From the NCBI RefSeq assembly GCF_900115775.1, contig NZ_FOXS01000004.1, forward strand, positions 310,001 to 374,000: 64,000 nt of DNA, written 5' to 3'. Shown in pieces: positions 8,650 through 17,285 of the stretch. Positions within the stretch are counted from its first letter, which is position 1; each line of letters starts with the position of its first letter. The notes beneath the pieces are model-generated. The model was not told the DNA's origin and made no database searches. It was given only the letters and a program-made list of their open reading frames with translations. This DNA is from Hymenobacter arizonensis (GTDB taxonomy: Bacteria > Bacteroidota > Bacteroidia > Cytophagales > Hymenobacteraceae). The translations under genes and the position numbers were made by a program.

Positions 8650-9444
8650 ATGTCGAATGTTGGAAAGAATATCCGCAAGCTACGCACAGTTAAGAAGCTG
8701 AGTCAGGCGGCTTTCGCGGAATTATTTGGCTTGGCACGGCCCAGCGTGGGTGCCTACGAGGAAGGCCGGTCTGAGCCAAAAATGGAGACACTGATTCAAA
8801 TTGCTCAGCATTTTGGCTTGTCGGTAGACTTGCTACTTACGAAAGAGTTGACCGTAAATGAGCTCTACGGTTTCGATATTTTCAAGGAGCAACTGCAGCC
8901 GCCAGCCCCCACGCCCGAGCAAATAGCCGAAGCCGACCGCCAGCAAAACGTGACCCCGCTCGTGTACCGCAACCGAGCGCTGGAATATATCGTGAAGCAC
9001 CATGACCCGGCCTTTATCGACTCATTGCCGTGGCTGCAGCTGCCGCACGAGCTCACCGGCCCCACCCGGGCCTTCGAAGTATCGGGCGCCGACATGCTGC
9101 TGCACCGCCAGGGCCTGCGCCACCAGGACATTGTGCTGTGCTGCCGCGTCGACAAAGCCAAGCCTGCTCTGAAATCCGGCAACGTCTACGTCTTCGTCAC
9201 GCAAGGCAAAATCCTCATTCGTCGCCTCGCCGGCCGCCTGCCCGACTCACAAACCCTCAAGCTGCGCGCCGACAACCCTGACTACAGCAGCCAGGACCTG
9301 GAGCTGAGTCAGGCCCTGGAAATCTGGGAAGTGAAGGGCGTGTTCACCACCCACCTGCGCCCGCCGGCCCTGCTCGATGAGCGGGTGGCGGCGCTGGAGC
9401 GCAAGGTGGAGGCGTTACTGGAGCGCCTGAACGACCATTCGTAG
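8650..9444 (+). CDS. XRE-family regulator with degenerate LexA/S24-like C-terminal domain
   Basis: 264 residues. Residues 1-65 form an XRE helix-turn-helix (NIRKLRTVKKLSQAAFAELF, RPSVGAYEEGRSEPKMETL). Residues about 125-220 look like the S24/LexA fold: FEVSGADML stands where LexA-type peptidases have VxGDSM, and ILIRRL stands where they have the VKR lysine. Both catalytic Ser and Lys are therefore absent, so self-cleavage is not expected. The C-terminus (DERVAALERKVEALLERLND) is a short coiled coil, probably for oligomerisation. It is divergent from the PspA/flotillin operon and followed by a terminator, so it is a single-gene unit and a candidate regulator of that operon. Confidence 0.88.
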   Translation: MSNVGKNIRKLRTVKKLSQAAFAELFGLARPSVGAYEEGRSEPKMETLIQIAQHFGLSVDLLLTKELTVNELYGFDIFKEQLQPPAPTPEQIAEADRQQNVTPLVYRNRALEYIVKHHDPAFIDSLPWLQLPHELTGPTRAFEVSGADMLLHRQGLRHQDIVLCCRVDKAKPALKSGNVYVFVTQGKILIRRLAGRLPDSQTLKLRADNPDYSSQDLELSQALEIWEVKGVFTTHLRPPALLDERVAALERKVEALLERLNDHS

Positions 9445-9461
9445 AGTTAGCAGCCTCATAC

Positions 9462-9496
9462 AAAAAAAGCCCCGCCAGCTACTGGTGGGGCTTTTT
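9462..9496. terminator. Rho-independent terminator after XRE gene, bidirectional
   Basis: agccccgcca and tggtggggct form a 10-bp stem flanked by A-tract on the left and T-tract on the right, so it can serve both the XRE gene (plus) and the convergent membrane-protein gene (minus). Confidence 0.9.
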
Positions 9497-9504
9497 GCTT
9501 CGTA

Positions 9505-10209
9505 TTATGACTGTGCTATAGAAGGCTTCTGCATTCTGTGTTGGCGTTTCAAGAAGTAATGCCAGACGGTGGCACCTACCAGAATGGCCGCTCCCAGCAG
9601 CATGGTACTGGTCATGGTGCGGAGCGAGATGCGGTAGAGCAGGCCGCCGATAATAACCACGGCAATGCCAAGCCACCAGAGTATTTCAATGGGCAGAGGT
9701 GCCGTGTATAGGCGCTGGGTCTGGAAGCCTGCGGCATCCGCGGGCGGGTAGAGCAGCCATTTCAGGCGCGGGTAGTCGTGAAGTAGCAGGCCGATGTTCA
9801 GCACCAGGAAACCGGTGGTGAGAAAGGGCGTGCCAGTCCAGTGCTGCGACCAGGTCAGGAAAATGATATTTAGCCACATGGGCACCATCAGCACTGCACC
9901 CAGGAGCGAAAACCGCACCGACAGCAGCAACAAGCCTATGAGTAGTTGCGCTACGCCAATGAACTGAGCAAAGATTTCCAGGCTGTGCTCGGCCAAAAAA
10001 GCATGGTCCAGGGGTGGGCCCATCAGCCCGGGCAGGTGGTTATCGGACAGCTTGTATAGCCCACCGCCCAGCATAAGCGCCCCAAGTAGCAGCCGGCTGC
10101 CGCCCACATACAGGCGGCGCAATGGCCCGCCCGCCACCAACGCAACGGCCGTGGCAATGACCGGGACCAAAATGCAAAGGACGTAGAAAATAGCTGGTGA
10201 TGGGTTCAT
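9505..10209 (-). CDS. Polytopic membrane protein, DoxX-like, function unknown
   Basis: 234 residues with about six hydrophobic segments (IFYVLCILVPVIATAVALVAG; LLLGALMLGGGLYKL; FIGVAQLLIGLLLLSV; LGAVLMVPMWLNIIFLTW; and two more near the C-terminus). The GGGLYKL plus IGVAQLLIGLLLL pattern is reminiscent of DoxX-like quinone-related membrane proteins, but I cannot assign a substrate. It stands alone between two terminators. Start chosen at the ATG giving MNPSPAIFYV. Confidence 0.75.
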   Translation of the reverse strand: MNPSPAIFYVLCILVPVIATAVALVAGGPLRRLYVGGSRLLLGALMLGGGLYKLSDNHLPGLMGPPLDHAFLAEHSLEIFAQFIGVAQLLIGLLLLSVRFSLLGAVLMVPMWLNIIFLTWSQHWTGTPFLTTGFLVLNIGLLLHDYPRLKWLLYPPADAAGFQTQRLYTAPLPIEILWWLGIAVVIIGGLLYRISLRTMTSTMLLGAAILVGATVWHYFLKRQHRMQKPSIAQS

Positions 10210-10299
10210 ACTGAACGGGTGAGAGAGTAGGAGAGGTTAGCGCAAAAAGACGCATTGGTGAAGTAAGTAGCTGCACTCAATACTTCCGTGGCTACGCAC

Positions 10300-10332
10300 A
10301 AAAAAGCCCCGCCAGGTCCTGACGGGGCTTTG
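10300..10332. terminator. Rho-independent terminator, bidirectional type
   Basis: agccccgccag and ctgacggggct form the stem, with flanking A and T tracts. It lies upstream of the membrane-protein gene and downstream of the minus-strand barrel gene region's other side, in the short spacer between the two. Confidence 0.8.
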
Positions 10333-10378
10333 CAATTTATATACTTCTCTTGATAGATTATATAACCCTAATGCAAGC

Positions 10379-10969
10379 TTAAAAAGTAAAGCGCAGGCTC
10401 AACGCGGCGTCGTTGTAGAAGCCAGTGTAGCCATTGAAAACATCAAAGTAAGGCTTGTAGTCAAGGCCCAACACGAAAGGCAAGTCAGGCAGCTTATACT
10501 CCAGGCCCAAAATCAAATCAGCGCCAAAAGCAATGTAGGTCTCTTCGTCTCGTAAGTAGGCTCCATTCACAAAGTAGACGTCTTTGCGACTTTTATAGTA
10601 ATACCGCGAGTCGGCGAAGTAATAGCGGCCCTGGTACGAGCCGGCGTGGAAGCCGGCACCGTAGTAAAACTGCAAGCCTTTAACATCGGCTACGGCTTTG
10701 TGCTTCTCGCCCAGGATGGTAAGACGTGCGCCGCGAGCTTTGTATTCTGTCGTGAGAAGCCCTTCGATGGCTACCCCGTTTTTATTGCCCAAAAAGTGCT
10801 TGATGGTTAGGCCCGAGGAATAGCCGCCGCCGCGCAAACCAATGCCAGTGTTGTAGCCCGAACTGCTGCCGCTGCCGCCGCCATCGCTTTTCTTTTTGGA
10901 TTGAGCATGGGCCATGAAGCCCGGCAATGCGAGTAGAGTTAAAAGTAGAGTAAAACGTAAGCCTTTCAT
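10379..10969 (-). CDS. Small outer-membrane beta-barrel protein
   Basis: 196 residues with a clear Sec signal peptide (MKGLRFTLLLTLLALPGFMAHAQ). A Gly/Ser linker (DGGGSGSSSG) follows, then alternating amphipathic strands with many aromatic residues (YYYGAGFHAGSYQGRYYF-like patterns) and a terminal Phe in SLRFTF, as expected for a barrel recognised by the BAM machinery. No enzyme motif is visible. It is a monocistronic gene. Probably an outer-membrane structural protein of unknown function. Confidence 0.8.
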   Translation of the reverse strand: MKGLRFTLLLTLLALPGFMAHAQSKKKSDGGGSGSSSGYNTGIGLRGGGYSSGLTIKHFLGNKNGVAIEGLLTTEYKARGARLTILGEKHKAVADVKGLQFYYGAGFHAGSYQGRYYFADSRYYYKSRKDVYFVNGAYLRDEETYIAFGADLILGLEYKLPDLPFVLGLDYKPYFDVFNGYTGFYNDAALSLRFTF

Positions 10970-11020
10970 ACAGTGATAAGAAGTGGAAACAAGAATTTGG
11001 ACAAAACTAAGCGACTGGCG

Positions 11021-11695
11021 CTAAGCTTTCGCACTCTTGCTCTCTACTTCTGCAATTTCATTAGATAAGTGCACCCGAACCCCGCCTCCGTCCTCTTCGG
11101 CGGCCTGCAGCATGGCGGTGGCTACTGTGGCCCCGGTGATGGGCTGGTATTTCTGGAGTGGCCCGCGCATGAGGGGCTTGAGGGCTCCCAGCACCGCTGC
11201 GCCAATCCGCTCGCCCAGGCGGGGCTGCTCCCGCGCACCCAGCAGCAGCGAAGGGCGGAAAATATGGATGGTCCGAAAGGGGAGCTGGCGCACAGCCGCC
11301 TCCATTTCGCCCTTCACCTGGCTATAGTACACCGCCGAGTTAGCATCGGCCCCGAGGCTGGAAATCACCATAAACTGCGAAGCGAAATTGCCGGCCGCCA
11401 GCGCCGCCAGCTTCACCACGTACAGAAAATCGACCTTGTGGAAGGCTTCCTTCGAGCCGGCTTGTTTCATGGTGGTGCCCAGGCAGCAAAAGACGTCGTC
11501 GGCAACGAGCTGCAAGCGCATGTCTTCCAGCTTGTCGAAGTCCGTAACCACCTGCGTTAGCTTTGGGTGCAGCATCGACAAGCCCTTGCGTCCCACCACA
11601 ATCACCTTGGAATACCGGTCCGAGGCCAGCAGCAGCGGCAGCAGTTGCGAGCCAATGAGGCCTGTGGCCCCAGCGAGTAAAGCGGTTTTGCGCAT
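11021..11695 (-). CDS. NAD(P)-binding oxidoreductase, TIP30/HTATIP2-like
   Basis: About 224 residues from the ATG at 11695 (MRKTALLAGATGLIGSQLL), which gives the Rossmann GATGLIG motif at residues 8-14 directly at the start; the in-frame upstream ATG adds an unlikely leader. VFCCLGTTMKQAGSKEAF and VISSLGADANSAVYYSQVKGEME (YxxVKG instead of YxxxK) are typical of the atypical SDR subgroup around HTATIP2. Substrate unknown. A family A palindrome lies just upstream. Confidence 0.85.
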   Translation of the reverse strand: MRKTALLAGATGLIGSQLLPLLLASDRYSKVIVVGRKGLSMLHPKLTQVVTDFDKLEDMRLQLVADDVFCCLGTTMKQAGSKEAFHKVDFLYVVKLAALAAGNFASQFMVISSLGADANSAVYYSQVKGEMEAAVRQLPFRTIHIFRPSLLLGAREQPRLGERIGAAVLGALKPLMRGPLQKYQPITGATVATAMLQAAEEDGGGVRVHLSNEIAEVESKSAKA

Positions 11696-11716
11696 AGTTG
11701 GGAGTAGCAAGAACAA

Positions 11717-11965
11717 AAACTCCCCTCCTTACCAAGGAGGGGATGTTCGAGCCAAAGGCTCGGACGGGGTTGGTTAGCTTCGTTGAACTTTGGTTGTAGG
11801 CGTTGAACGACTATTCAGGCGCAGAGTTGACCAGCAGGATAGAGACTTCTATGGCACAGCCATGTTAGTTCTGCATAATGCTTCTAACGAAGTTCAACGG
11901 CCGCAACCACCCCCGTTCGAGCCTTTGGCTCGAACATCCCCTCCTTGGTAAGGAGGGGAGTTTTT
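11717..11965. repeat. Family A long palindrome, copy 2
   Basis: Arms aaactcccctccttacc and ggtaaggaggggagttt pair, as do gttcgagccaaaggctcgga and cgagcctttggctcgaac and the inner ttcgttgaac with gaagttcaacg. In this copy both arms carry the same gttcgagcc-type hairpin. It occupies the space between the oxidoreductase gene and the CvfB-like gene. Confidence 0.9.
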
Positions 11966-11971
11966 TTCGGT

Positions 11972-12808
11972 TTACTTCAGTACCGTGGCTTCGGGCTCCA
12001 GCAGCACCAGGCCCTGGCGGAATAGAGCACCTAAGGCTTTCTTGAATACTTTCTTGCTCATGCCTACGCGGCGGTACACGTCTTCGGCCAGGCTTTTGTC
12101 GCCGAGGGGAAGGCGCCCGCCCGGCGCTGCTTGAATGGCTTTGAGCAGCGTATCGGTGGCCGATTCCACTTCGCCGTAGCCTTCTTTTTGGAGGCGCACG
12201 TCGAGCTTGCCGTCGTCGCGCACCTGGCGCAGGAAGCCGGGCAGCTGCTCGCCCAAGCGTAGGGGGCGGAATACCTCGTTGTGAAACAGCAGGCCCTGAT
12301 GCGTGCCGTTAACGATGACGGGGTAGCCCAACTCGGTTTCGTCGGCCACGAGCAGCCGCACGGCGTCGCCGGCCTCGCCTTCAAAGGGCGTGTTGCTAAG
12401 GAATTGCTTCCACTTGGCCGAGGCCACGAGGCGGTCGCTTTCCTCGTCGAGGTACACGTACACGAGCACGCGCTCGCCGGTGCGCAGGTCGCGGCGCTGG
12501 TTGCGGTAGGGGAGCAGCAGGTCTTTTTCGAGGCCCCAGTCGAGGAAGGCGCCGGCGGGGCTGTGGTCGCGCACGGTGAGGGCGGCGAAGGAGTTGACCA
12601 GGGCCAGCGGCCGCAGGTTGGTGGCAATGAGGCGGTCTTCGGAGTCGCGGTACACGAACACGCGGAGGATGTCGCCCACGCGGGTGCCGGGCTCCACGTA
12701 CTTATTGGGCAGCAGCAGGTCGCCGTCGTCGGAAGTTAGATACAGGCCGACGCTGGTTTCGCGGGCTACTTCGAGGTCGTTGTAATCGCCGAGGAGGAGG
12801 CTGGCCAT
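11972..12808 (-). CDS. CvfB-like S1 RNA-binding protein
   Basis: About 278 residues starting MASLLLGDYNDLEVARETS at 12808; a longer frame begins at 12910 but lacks family similarity. Tandem S1-like OB folds are visible (GLYLTSDDGDLLLPNKYV; GAFLDWGLEKDLLLPYRNQ; GYPVIVNGTHQGLLFHNEVF), then a C-terminal winged helix (LPLGDKSLAEDVYRRVGMSK). This order matches CvfB/YitL proteins, which bind RNA and affect regulation in Firmicutes and Bacteroidota. The specific RNA targets are not known. A family A palindrome follows the stop codon. Confidence 0.9.
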   Translation of the reverse strand: MASLLLGDYNDLEVARETSVGLYLTSDDGDLLLPNKYVEPGTRVGDILRVFVYRDSEDRLIATNLRPLALVNSFAALTVRDHSPAGAFLDWGLEKDLLLPYRNQRRDLRTGERVLVYVYLDEESDRLVASAKWKQFLSNTPFEGEAGDAVRLLVADETELGYPVIVNGTHQGLLFHNEVFRPLRLGEQLPGFLRQVRDDGKLDVRLQKEGYGEVESATDTLLKAIQAAPGGRLPLGDKSLAEDVYRRVGMSKKVFKKALGALFRQGLVLLEPEATVLK

Positions 12809-13435
12809 GGAGTAAGGATAGTTAGGGTGGGGCGCAAAGGTCGGCGCCGAAAAGGAACTTCCACTTACGGTATCCCTGCTACTCGGTATGTATTTGCAAA
12901 CGCCAGGCATCTGGTTACGCCGCAGCTAACACTTCAAGGTTAGAAGGATAATTATTTCCTCACTGTCGCGCCTGTAACTGGCAAATACAAGCTTTTATAA
13001 AATTTATGGTAGGGTAGATAATTAAATTATTCTTGTAGTCTCGGCGGTATAAATAATATAAATTAGATATTAGGAATAATATGAATAAATGAGAGAATTA
13101 ACTGCTTTTGCCCGGATGCTCTTGAACTTATCAGATGCTGAATAGAACAAGAAGATGGAAGATGAGCCTACAGATATAAACTCAACAATTATCTATAATC
13201 ATAACTTTTTTTTATCAATTACAAAGACCCTTTTTTGCCTTATTATAATTGTAGCAGCTAAAGGTTTACGACTATAATTCCTCGTGCTTTGAATTCTTTA
13301 CTCAAGCTGGTTAGTGAAGCTATTGAGCTATTGAAGTCCTGTTTATTATTTTTAAAATGCAACTTTTCGACTCGTTAGGTCGATAATAGTTCCCATAGGG
13401 TCGAAAAGGGAATAACAATTAATTAGCTGGAGTTT
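12809..13435. other. AT-rich intergenic region, no gene seen
   Basis: About 630 bp, clearly poorer in GC than its surroundings, with long A/T runs and many stops in all frames. It must hold the promoters of the cvfB-like gene (minus) and the acyltransferase gene (plus). I found no convincing ORF, RNA gene or palindrome. Its composition continues into the following acyltransferase gene. Confidence 0.6.
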
Positions 13436-14566
13436 ATGGAAGCTCTGTATCCTTCCGAAAACGGTTATCAAAATAATTTTGATTTTTCCAGGGTTGTACT
13501 CGCAACCATTGTCGTGTTTTGCCACAGTTACGTGATATACGACGGCAGCCTGCTGCGCGAGCCTTTGTGGCGCTTATCAAATCATCAGTTAACGCTCGGC
13601 ACGTTTGCTATTAATTTCTTTTTTGTTATCAGCGGGTTTCTAATCAGTCAAAGCTGGGACCGAAGTCGGAGTTTTAATTCCTATTTTAAAAAGAGGGCAT
13701 TGCGGATTTATCCGGGGTTTATTTTCGTGTGCTTGGCCTGTGCGTTTCTTTTCGCTCCGTTGGGCCGAACAGCACCTACCACCATTGCCGAATATTGGTC
13801 CTCTATAGACTTCAAGCACTTGGCTTTGCGCACGCTCACACTGCGAGAACCCATATTGCCCGAGACCTACAAGACTCTGCCTTACCCGGGCTCTATCAAT
13901 GGCTCCTTGTGGTCGATATCTTACGAGTTTATATGCTATATCCTGATTCCCGTGTGCGCGCTTTTGGGAATCTTTCAACAGCGCGGGCGGGTACTGTTAA
14001 TATTCTTGGTCGTGCTATTAATTAATATTGTCGACTACAAGGCTTACCATTTGGGCGGTGCCAACACTCCTTTCGGTTTTAGTCTGTTGCCTCAATTCAT
14101 ACAGGCACATTCCAACAAATGGCTCACTTTAACTCATTTGCTTCTGCCTTTTGTGGGGGGCATGTGCTTTTATACCTATCGGCAGTACGTGCCGCGGTCC
14201 ATTTACCTGGTGGCCTTGTCAGCAGTCGTTTTGGTGCTAACTCTGCGGTGGTTTAATTTCTTTGAAGTCGCGCAATCCGTTTTTGGGGCGTACGTGCTGT
14301 TCTATTTTGTATTCAACGAAAAGGTGAGGTTGCACCACTTCGCCAAATACGGAGACTTTTCTTACGGCATTTATCTGTACGGCTGGCCGGTTCAACAGCT
14401 GGTGATGCTTTATGCGGGGCACCGCATAGGCGTACACGGCCTCTTTCTGGTCTCTATGGTCATCGTAATGCCTTGTGCCGCCATCAGCTGGTTTCTTATC
14501 GAAAAACCATTTTTGCGCCTAAATGCAAAGCCAGCTGCCCCATCCCCAGCGCTGGTAGCGCACTGA
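13436..14566 (+). CDS. Acyltransferase family 3 (OafA/YrhL-type) membrane protein
   Basis: 376 residues with about ten membrane helices. Typical family features are an early Arg-containing start (DFSRVVLATIVVFCHSYV, with the conserved His of helix 1), FFFVISGFLISQSW, and FKKRALRIYPGF. These integral membrane enzymes O-acylate surface sugars or peptidoglycan/LPS components. The acceptor is not deducible. The gene is visibly less GC-rich than the rest of the window and follows an AT-rich spacer, which fits horizontal acquisition; no integrase or tRNA is next to it. Start at 13436 gives MEALYPSENGYQNN. Confidence 0.9.
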   Translation: MEALYPSENGYQNNFDFSRVVLATIVVFCHSYVIYDGSLLREPLWRLSNHQLTLGTFAINFFFVISGFLISQSWDRSRSFNSYFKKRALRIYPGFIFVCLACAFLFAPLGRTAPTTIAEYWSSIDFKHLALRTLTLREPILPETYKTLPYPGSINGSLWSISYEFICYILIPVCALLGIFQQRGRVLLIFLVVLLINIVDYKAYHLGGANTPFGFSLLPQFIQAHSNKWLTLTHLLLPFVGGMCFYTYRQYVPRSIYLVALSAVVLVLTLRWFNFFEVAQSVFGAYVLFYFVFNEKVRLHHFAKYGDFSYGIYLYGWPVQQLVMLYAGHRIGVHGLFLVSMVIVMPCAAISWFLIEKPFLRLNAKPAAPSPALVAH

Positions 14567-14589
14567 TTATGATTGGCTAGCTATGTCAT

Positions 14590-14622
14590 GACCCAGCGAG
14601 AGCCACCGGCTTTCGCTGGGTC
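14590..14622. terminator. Hairpin between convergent genes, likely terminator
   Basis: gacccagcgagagcc pairs with ggctttcgctgggtc with one mismatch, between the converging acyltransferase and universal stress protein genes. There is no strong T-tract, so termination strength is uncertain. Confidence 0.6.
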
Positions 14623-14629
14623 GCTTGCG

Positions 14630-15442
14630 CTATTGCTCGGCCACCACCAGCACCGGCAGTGGGCTGTGCAGCAGCACCTTCGCCGTCACGCTATTGTTGA
14701 ACATGAGGCTCAGCCGGCTGCGCTGCCGGGCAACGAGCAGCAGCCAATCGGCTTGAGTAGCTTGAGCGGCAGCCAGCAGGCCTTCTTCAGCATCTGAATG
14801 GCGGAAGTGTTGTGCCTGAACCTGGTTTATGTCGCGCAGCAGCGGGGTCAGATGTGCGGCACCGGCCGCCAGCTCGTTTGAATTGTCGGCGTCGGCTACA
14901 TACGCCAGCGTCACGGCAGGCTGCCAATGGCGGAGCAGGGCGTTGGCGTTCACCACGCTGTTGCCAAAGTCGATATCGGCAAGGTCGGTGGCCAGCAGCA
15001 CGCGGGCCGGCAGCTGCTCGGAGGTGTACGATTCGGGCACCACCAGCACGGGGCAGGGCGTGTCGCGCACCAAGGCCAGGGAGGCGCTGTCCACCAACTC
15101 GTCCTGTATTTCTTGGGTGTTGGGTTTGCCGGAGATGACCAGTAGCGCATGGTGCTGGCGGGCAGCCTTGGCAACGGTGCTGGCCACGGTGCCGCTGGCC
15201 AATTCACTGGCGCAGGCAATACCGCTGGTTTCGGCGCGGGCACAACGCTCGTCCAGCAGAGCCTGCAGCTCGCTCTCGCTCCGGCTGGGGTACTTGCCGG
15301 TGAAGGCATCGGGGCTGAGCAGCCCGGGCTGCACGTGCAGCAGCAGCAGGTGGGCCTGAAGCGACGCGGCCAGCCCGGTGGCGTAGTGCAGGGCATTGTC
15401 GGCGGCGGGCGTGAAATCGGTGAGGACGAGCAAGGTGTTCAT
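14630..15442 (-). CDS. Universal stress protein, tandem UspA domains
   Basis: 270 residues made of two Usp folds, about 1-140 (MNTLLVLTDFTPAADNALHYA ... PCPVLVVPES) and 145-270 (RVLLATDLADIDFGNSVVNA ... LPVLVVAEQ). The ATP-binding glycine signature of ATP-binding Usp proteins (GxxGx9G[ST]) is not visible in either half, so nucleotide binding is doubtful. It is the last gene of the arsenic operon, 21 bp after arsC, suggesting co-expression under arsenic stress; its contribution is unknown. Confidence 0.88.
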   Translation of the reverse strand: MNTLLVLTDFTPAADNALHYATGLAASLQAHLLLLHVQPGLLSPDAFTGKYPSRSESELQALLDERCARAETSGIACASELASGTVASTVAKAARQHHALLVISGKPNTQEIQDELVDSASLALVRDTPCPVLVVPESYTSEQLPARVLLATDLADIDFGNSVVNANALLRHWQPAVTLAYVADADNSNELAAGAAHLTPLLRDINQVQAQHFRHSDAEEGLLAAAQATQADWLLLVARQRSRLSLMFNNSVTAKVLLHSPLPVLVVAEQ

Positions 15443-15463
15443 AGTGCAGGAAGCGGGTGAGTT

Positions 15464-15889
15464 TTAGGCGAAGTACTGATGCGTGAAGTTCGTGGCGTAG
15501 GCCTTCACCTGGTCGCGCACGGCCCGAAACTGACTCATTATTTCCTCGGCCGTGCCGGTGGCCTTGGCCGGGTCGGGGAAATTGTGGTGCAGTTTGGTGG
15601 CCGACGACGGGAATACCGGGCAGGCCTCGTTGGCATTGTCGCACACGGTAATAACGTAGTCGAAGGGCACGTGGCTGTATTCGTCTACGTGGTTGCTGGT
15701 GTGGTGGCCGATGTCTACGCCGTCTTCCTGCATCACGGCAATGGCTTTGGGGTTCACGCCATGCGTTTCGATGCCGGCACTGTAGACGCTGGCTTTCTCG
15801 CCGAGGAGTTGGGTGAGGTAGCCGTGCATGAGCTGGCTGCGGCAGGAGTTGCCGGTGCAAAGCACTAGTACGTTTTTGGGGGTTGGCAT
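15464..15889 (-). CDS. arsC: Arsenate reductase, thioredoxin-coupled LMW-PTPase type
   Basis: 141 residues. The P-loop CTGNSCRS near residues 11-18 gives the catalytic CX5R motif. The two further redox cysteines appear in ITVCDNANEACPVFP near residues 81-95. This triple-cysteine pattern is that of the ArsC family reducing arsenate to arsenite through a thioredoxin-linked disulfide cascade. It lies in an ars operon with arsR, acr3 and an acetyltransferase, separated from acr3 by a family D palindrome. Confidence 0.95.
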   Translation of the reverse strand: MPTPKNVLVLCTGNSCRSQLMHGYLTQLLGEKASVYSAGIETHGVNPKAIAVMQEDGVDIGHHTSNHVDEYSHVPFDYVITVCDNANEACPVFPSSATKLHHNFPDPAKATGTAEEIMSQFRAVRDQVKAYATNFTHQYFA

Positions 15890-15984
15890 GAGAGAGTGAG
15901 GGTGTTAAATAATCGTTATTTGAACGACGCGTCGGTGAAATGCTCTGCGTTTTGGCGTTGAGTAATGTTTACAGTCTCAACCGT

Positions 15985-16070
15985 CTGTCATGCTGAGGTA
16001 CGAAGCATCTTCTCACGTTCGAACGAATCGTTGTGGCGTGATAAGGTGCTTCGCAGGCTCAGCATGACAG
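15985..16070. repeat. Family D palindrome, copy 1 (between acr3 and arsC)
   Basis: ctgtcatgctgag at the left pairs with ctcagcatgacag at the right; gaagcatcttctcacg pairs imperfectly with cgtgataaggtgcttc. It stands in the 283-bp gap between acr3 and arsC within the operon. Confidence 0.9.
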
Positions 16071-16172
16071 AGGTGAAGAAGACGCATGACAGGCGCGAGG
16101 CTGACGCGAAGCAGGCGCGAGTCAAACAACTCAAGCGAAATGCTCCGCTTTGCCTGCCTGTTTCAATGCCCC

Positions 16173-17285
16173 TTAAAGGCTGCTGTTCGCCGTGGTGCGC
16201 CCGCCGTACCAGCGCCGCCGAAACCAGAAGGCCACATTCACCAGCGCAATCAGCGCCGGCACCTCAATCAGTGGTCCGATAACCCCGGCAAAAGCCTGGC
16301 CCGAATTCAGCCCAAACACGCCGATGGCCACCGCAATGGCCAGCTCGAAATTGTTGCCGGTAGCGGTGAAAGCTATCGAAGCATTCTCCGCGTAGTCGGC
16401 CCCCAGCCACTTGCCGGCGGCAAAGCTGACGACGAACATGATGCCGAAGTACAGCGCCAGCGGCAGCGCCACGCGCAACACATCCAGCGGAATGCGCACA
16501 ATCAATTCGCCCTTCAGGCTGAACATAACCACGATGGTGAGCAGTAGGGCAATCAGTGTAAGCGGGCTGATAGCCGGAATGAAAACCCCGTCGTACCAGG
16601 CGTCGCCTTTGAGTCGGCGCAGCACCAGCCGCGACAGAAACCCGGCCGCGAACGGTATGCCCAAATACACCAGCACGCTCTGTGCAATGTCCCAGATGCC
16701 GATGTTCACAGAGTAGCCCTTCAGCCCAAAGTAGGGCGGCAGCACCGTGATGAACAGCCACGCCAACAAGCTGTAAAAAAGCACCTGAAAAATAGAGTTA
16801 AGCGCCACCAGGCCGGCGGCGTACTCGCGGCTGCCGTCGGCCAAGTCGTTCCACACCAGCACCATGGCAATGCAGCGGGCAATGCCAATCAAAATCAGCC
16901 CCATCATGTATTCAGGCTTGTCGGGCAGCAGCCAGATGGCCAGGAAAAACATCAGCAGCGGCCCCACTATCCAATTCAGAAACAGCGACAGGCCGATGAT
17001 GCGCGTGTTTTTGAATACCCGCGGCAACTGCTCATACTTCACCTTGGCCAGCGGCGGGTACATCATCAGGATGAGGCCCAGGGCCAGGGGCACGTTCACG
17101 GTGCCCACCGAGAAGTAGTTTACCGCGCGCTCCACGCCGGGCACAAAGTAGCCCACGCCCACGCCCAGCGCCATGGCCAGGAATATCCACAGCGTGAGGC
17201 CGCGGTCGAGGCCAGACAGCTTCTTTTCGGCGAGGGCCGCGGGAGCTGGCGCCGCGAGCGGGTCCGCTTGGTTAAGCGTTGTCAT
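16173..17285 (-). CDS. acr3: Arsenite efflux permease, ACR3 family
   Basis: 370 residues with about ten transmembrane helices and family signatures such as LALGLILMMYPPLAKVKYE, LFLNWIVGPLLMFFLA and IGIARCIAMVLVWNDLA, the last carrying the conserved cysteine needed for arsenite transport in ACR3 proteins, and FTATGNNFELAIAVAIG. It exports arsenite produced by ArsC. Its start overlaps the stop of the upstream acetyltransferase gene by 14 bp, so the two are translationally coupled. Confidence 0.96.
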   Translation of the reverse strand: MTTLNQADPLAAPAPAALAEKKLSGLDRGLTLWIFLAMALGVGVGYFVPGVERAVNYFSVGTVNVPLALGLILMMYPPLAKVKYEQLPRVFKNTRIIGLSLFLNWIVGPLLMFFLAIWLLPDKPEYMMGLILIGIARCIAMVLVWNDLADGSREYAAGLVALNSIFQVLFYSLLAWLFITVLPPYFGLKGYSVNIGIWDIAQSVLVYLGIPFAAGFLSRLVLRRLKGDAWYDGVFIPAISPLTLIALLLTIVVMFSLKGELIVRIPLDVLRVALPLALYFGIMFVVSFAAGKWLGADYAENASIAFTATGNNFELAIAVAIGVFGLNSGQAFAGVIGPLIEVPALIALVNVAFWFRRRWYGGRTTANSSL

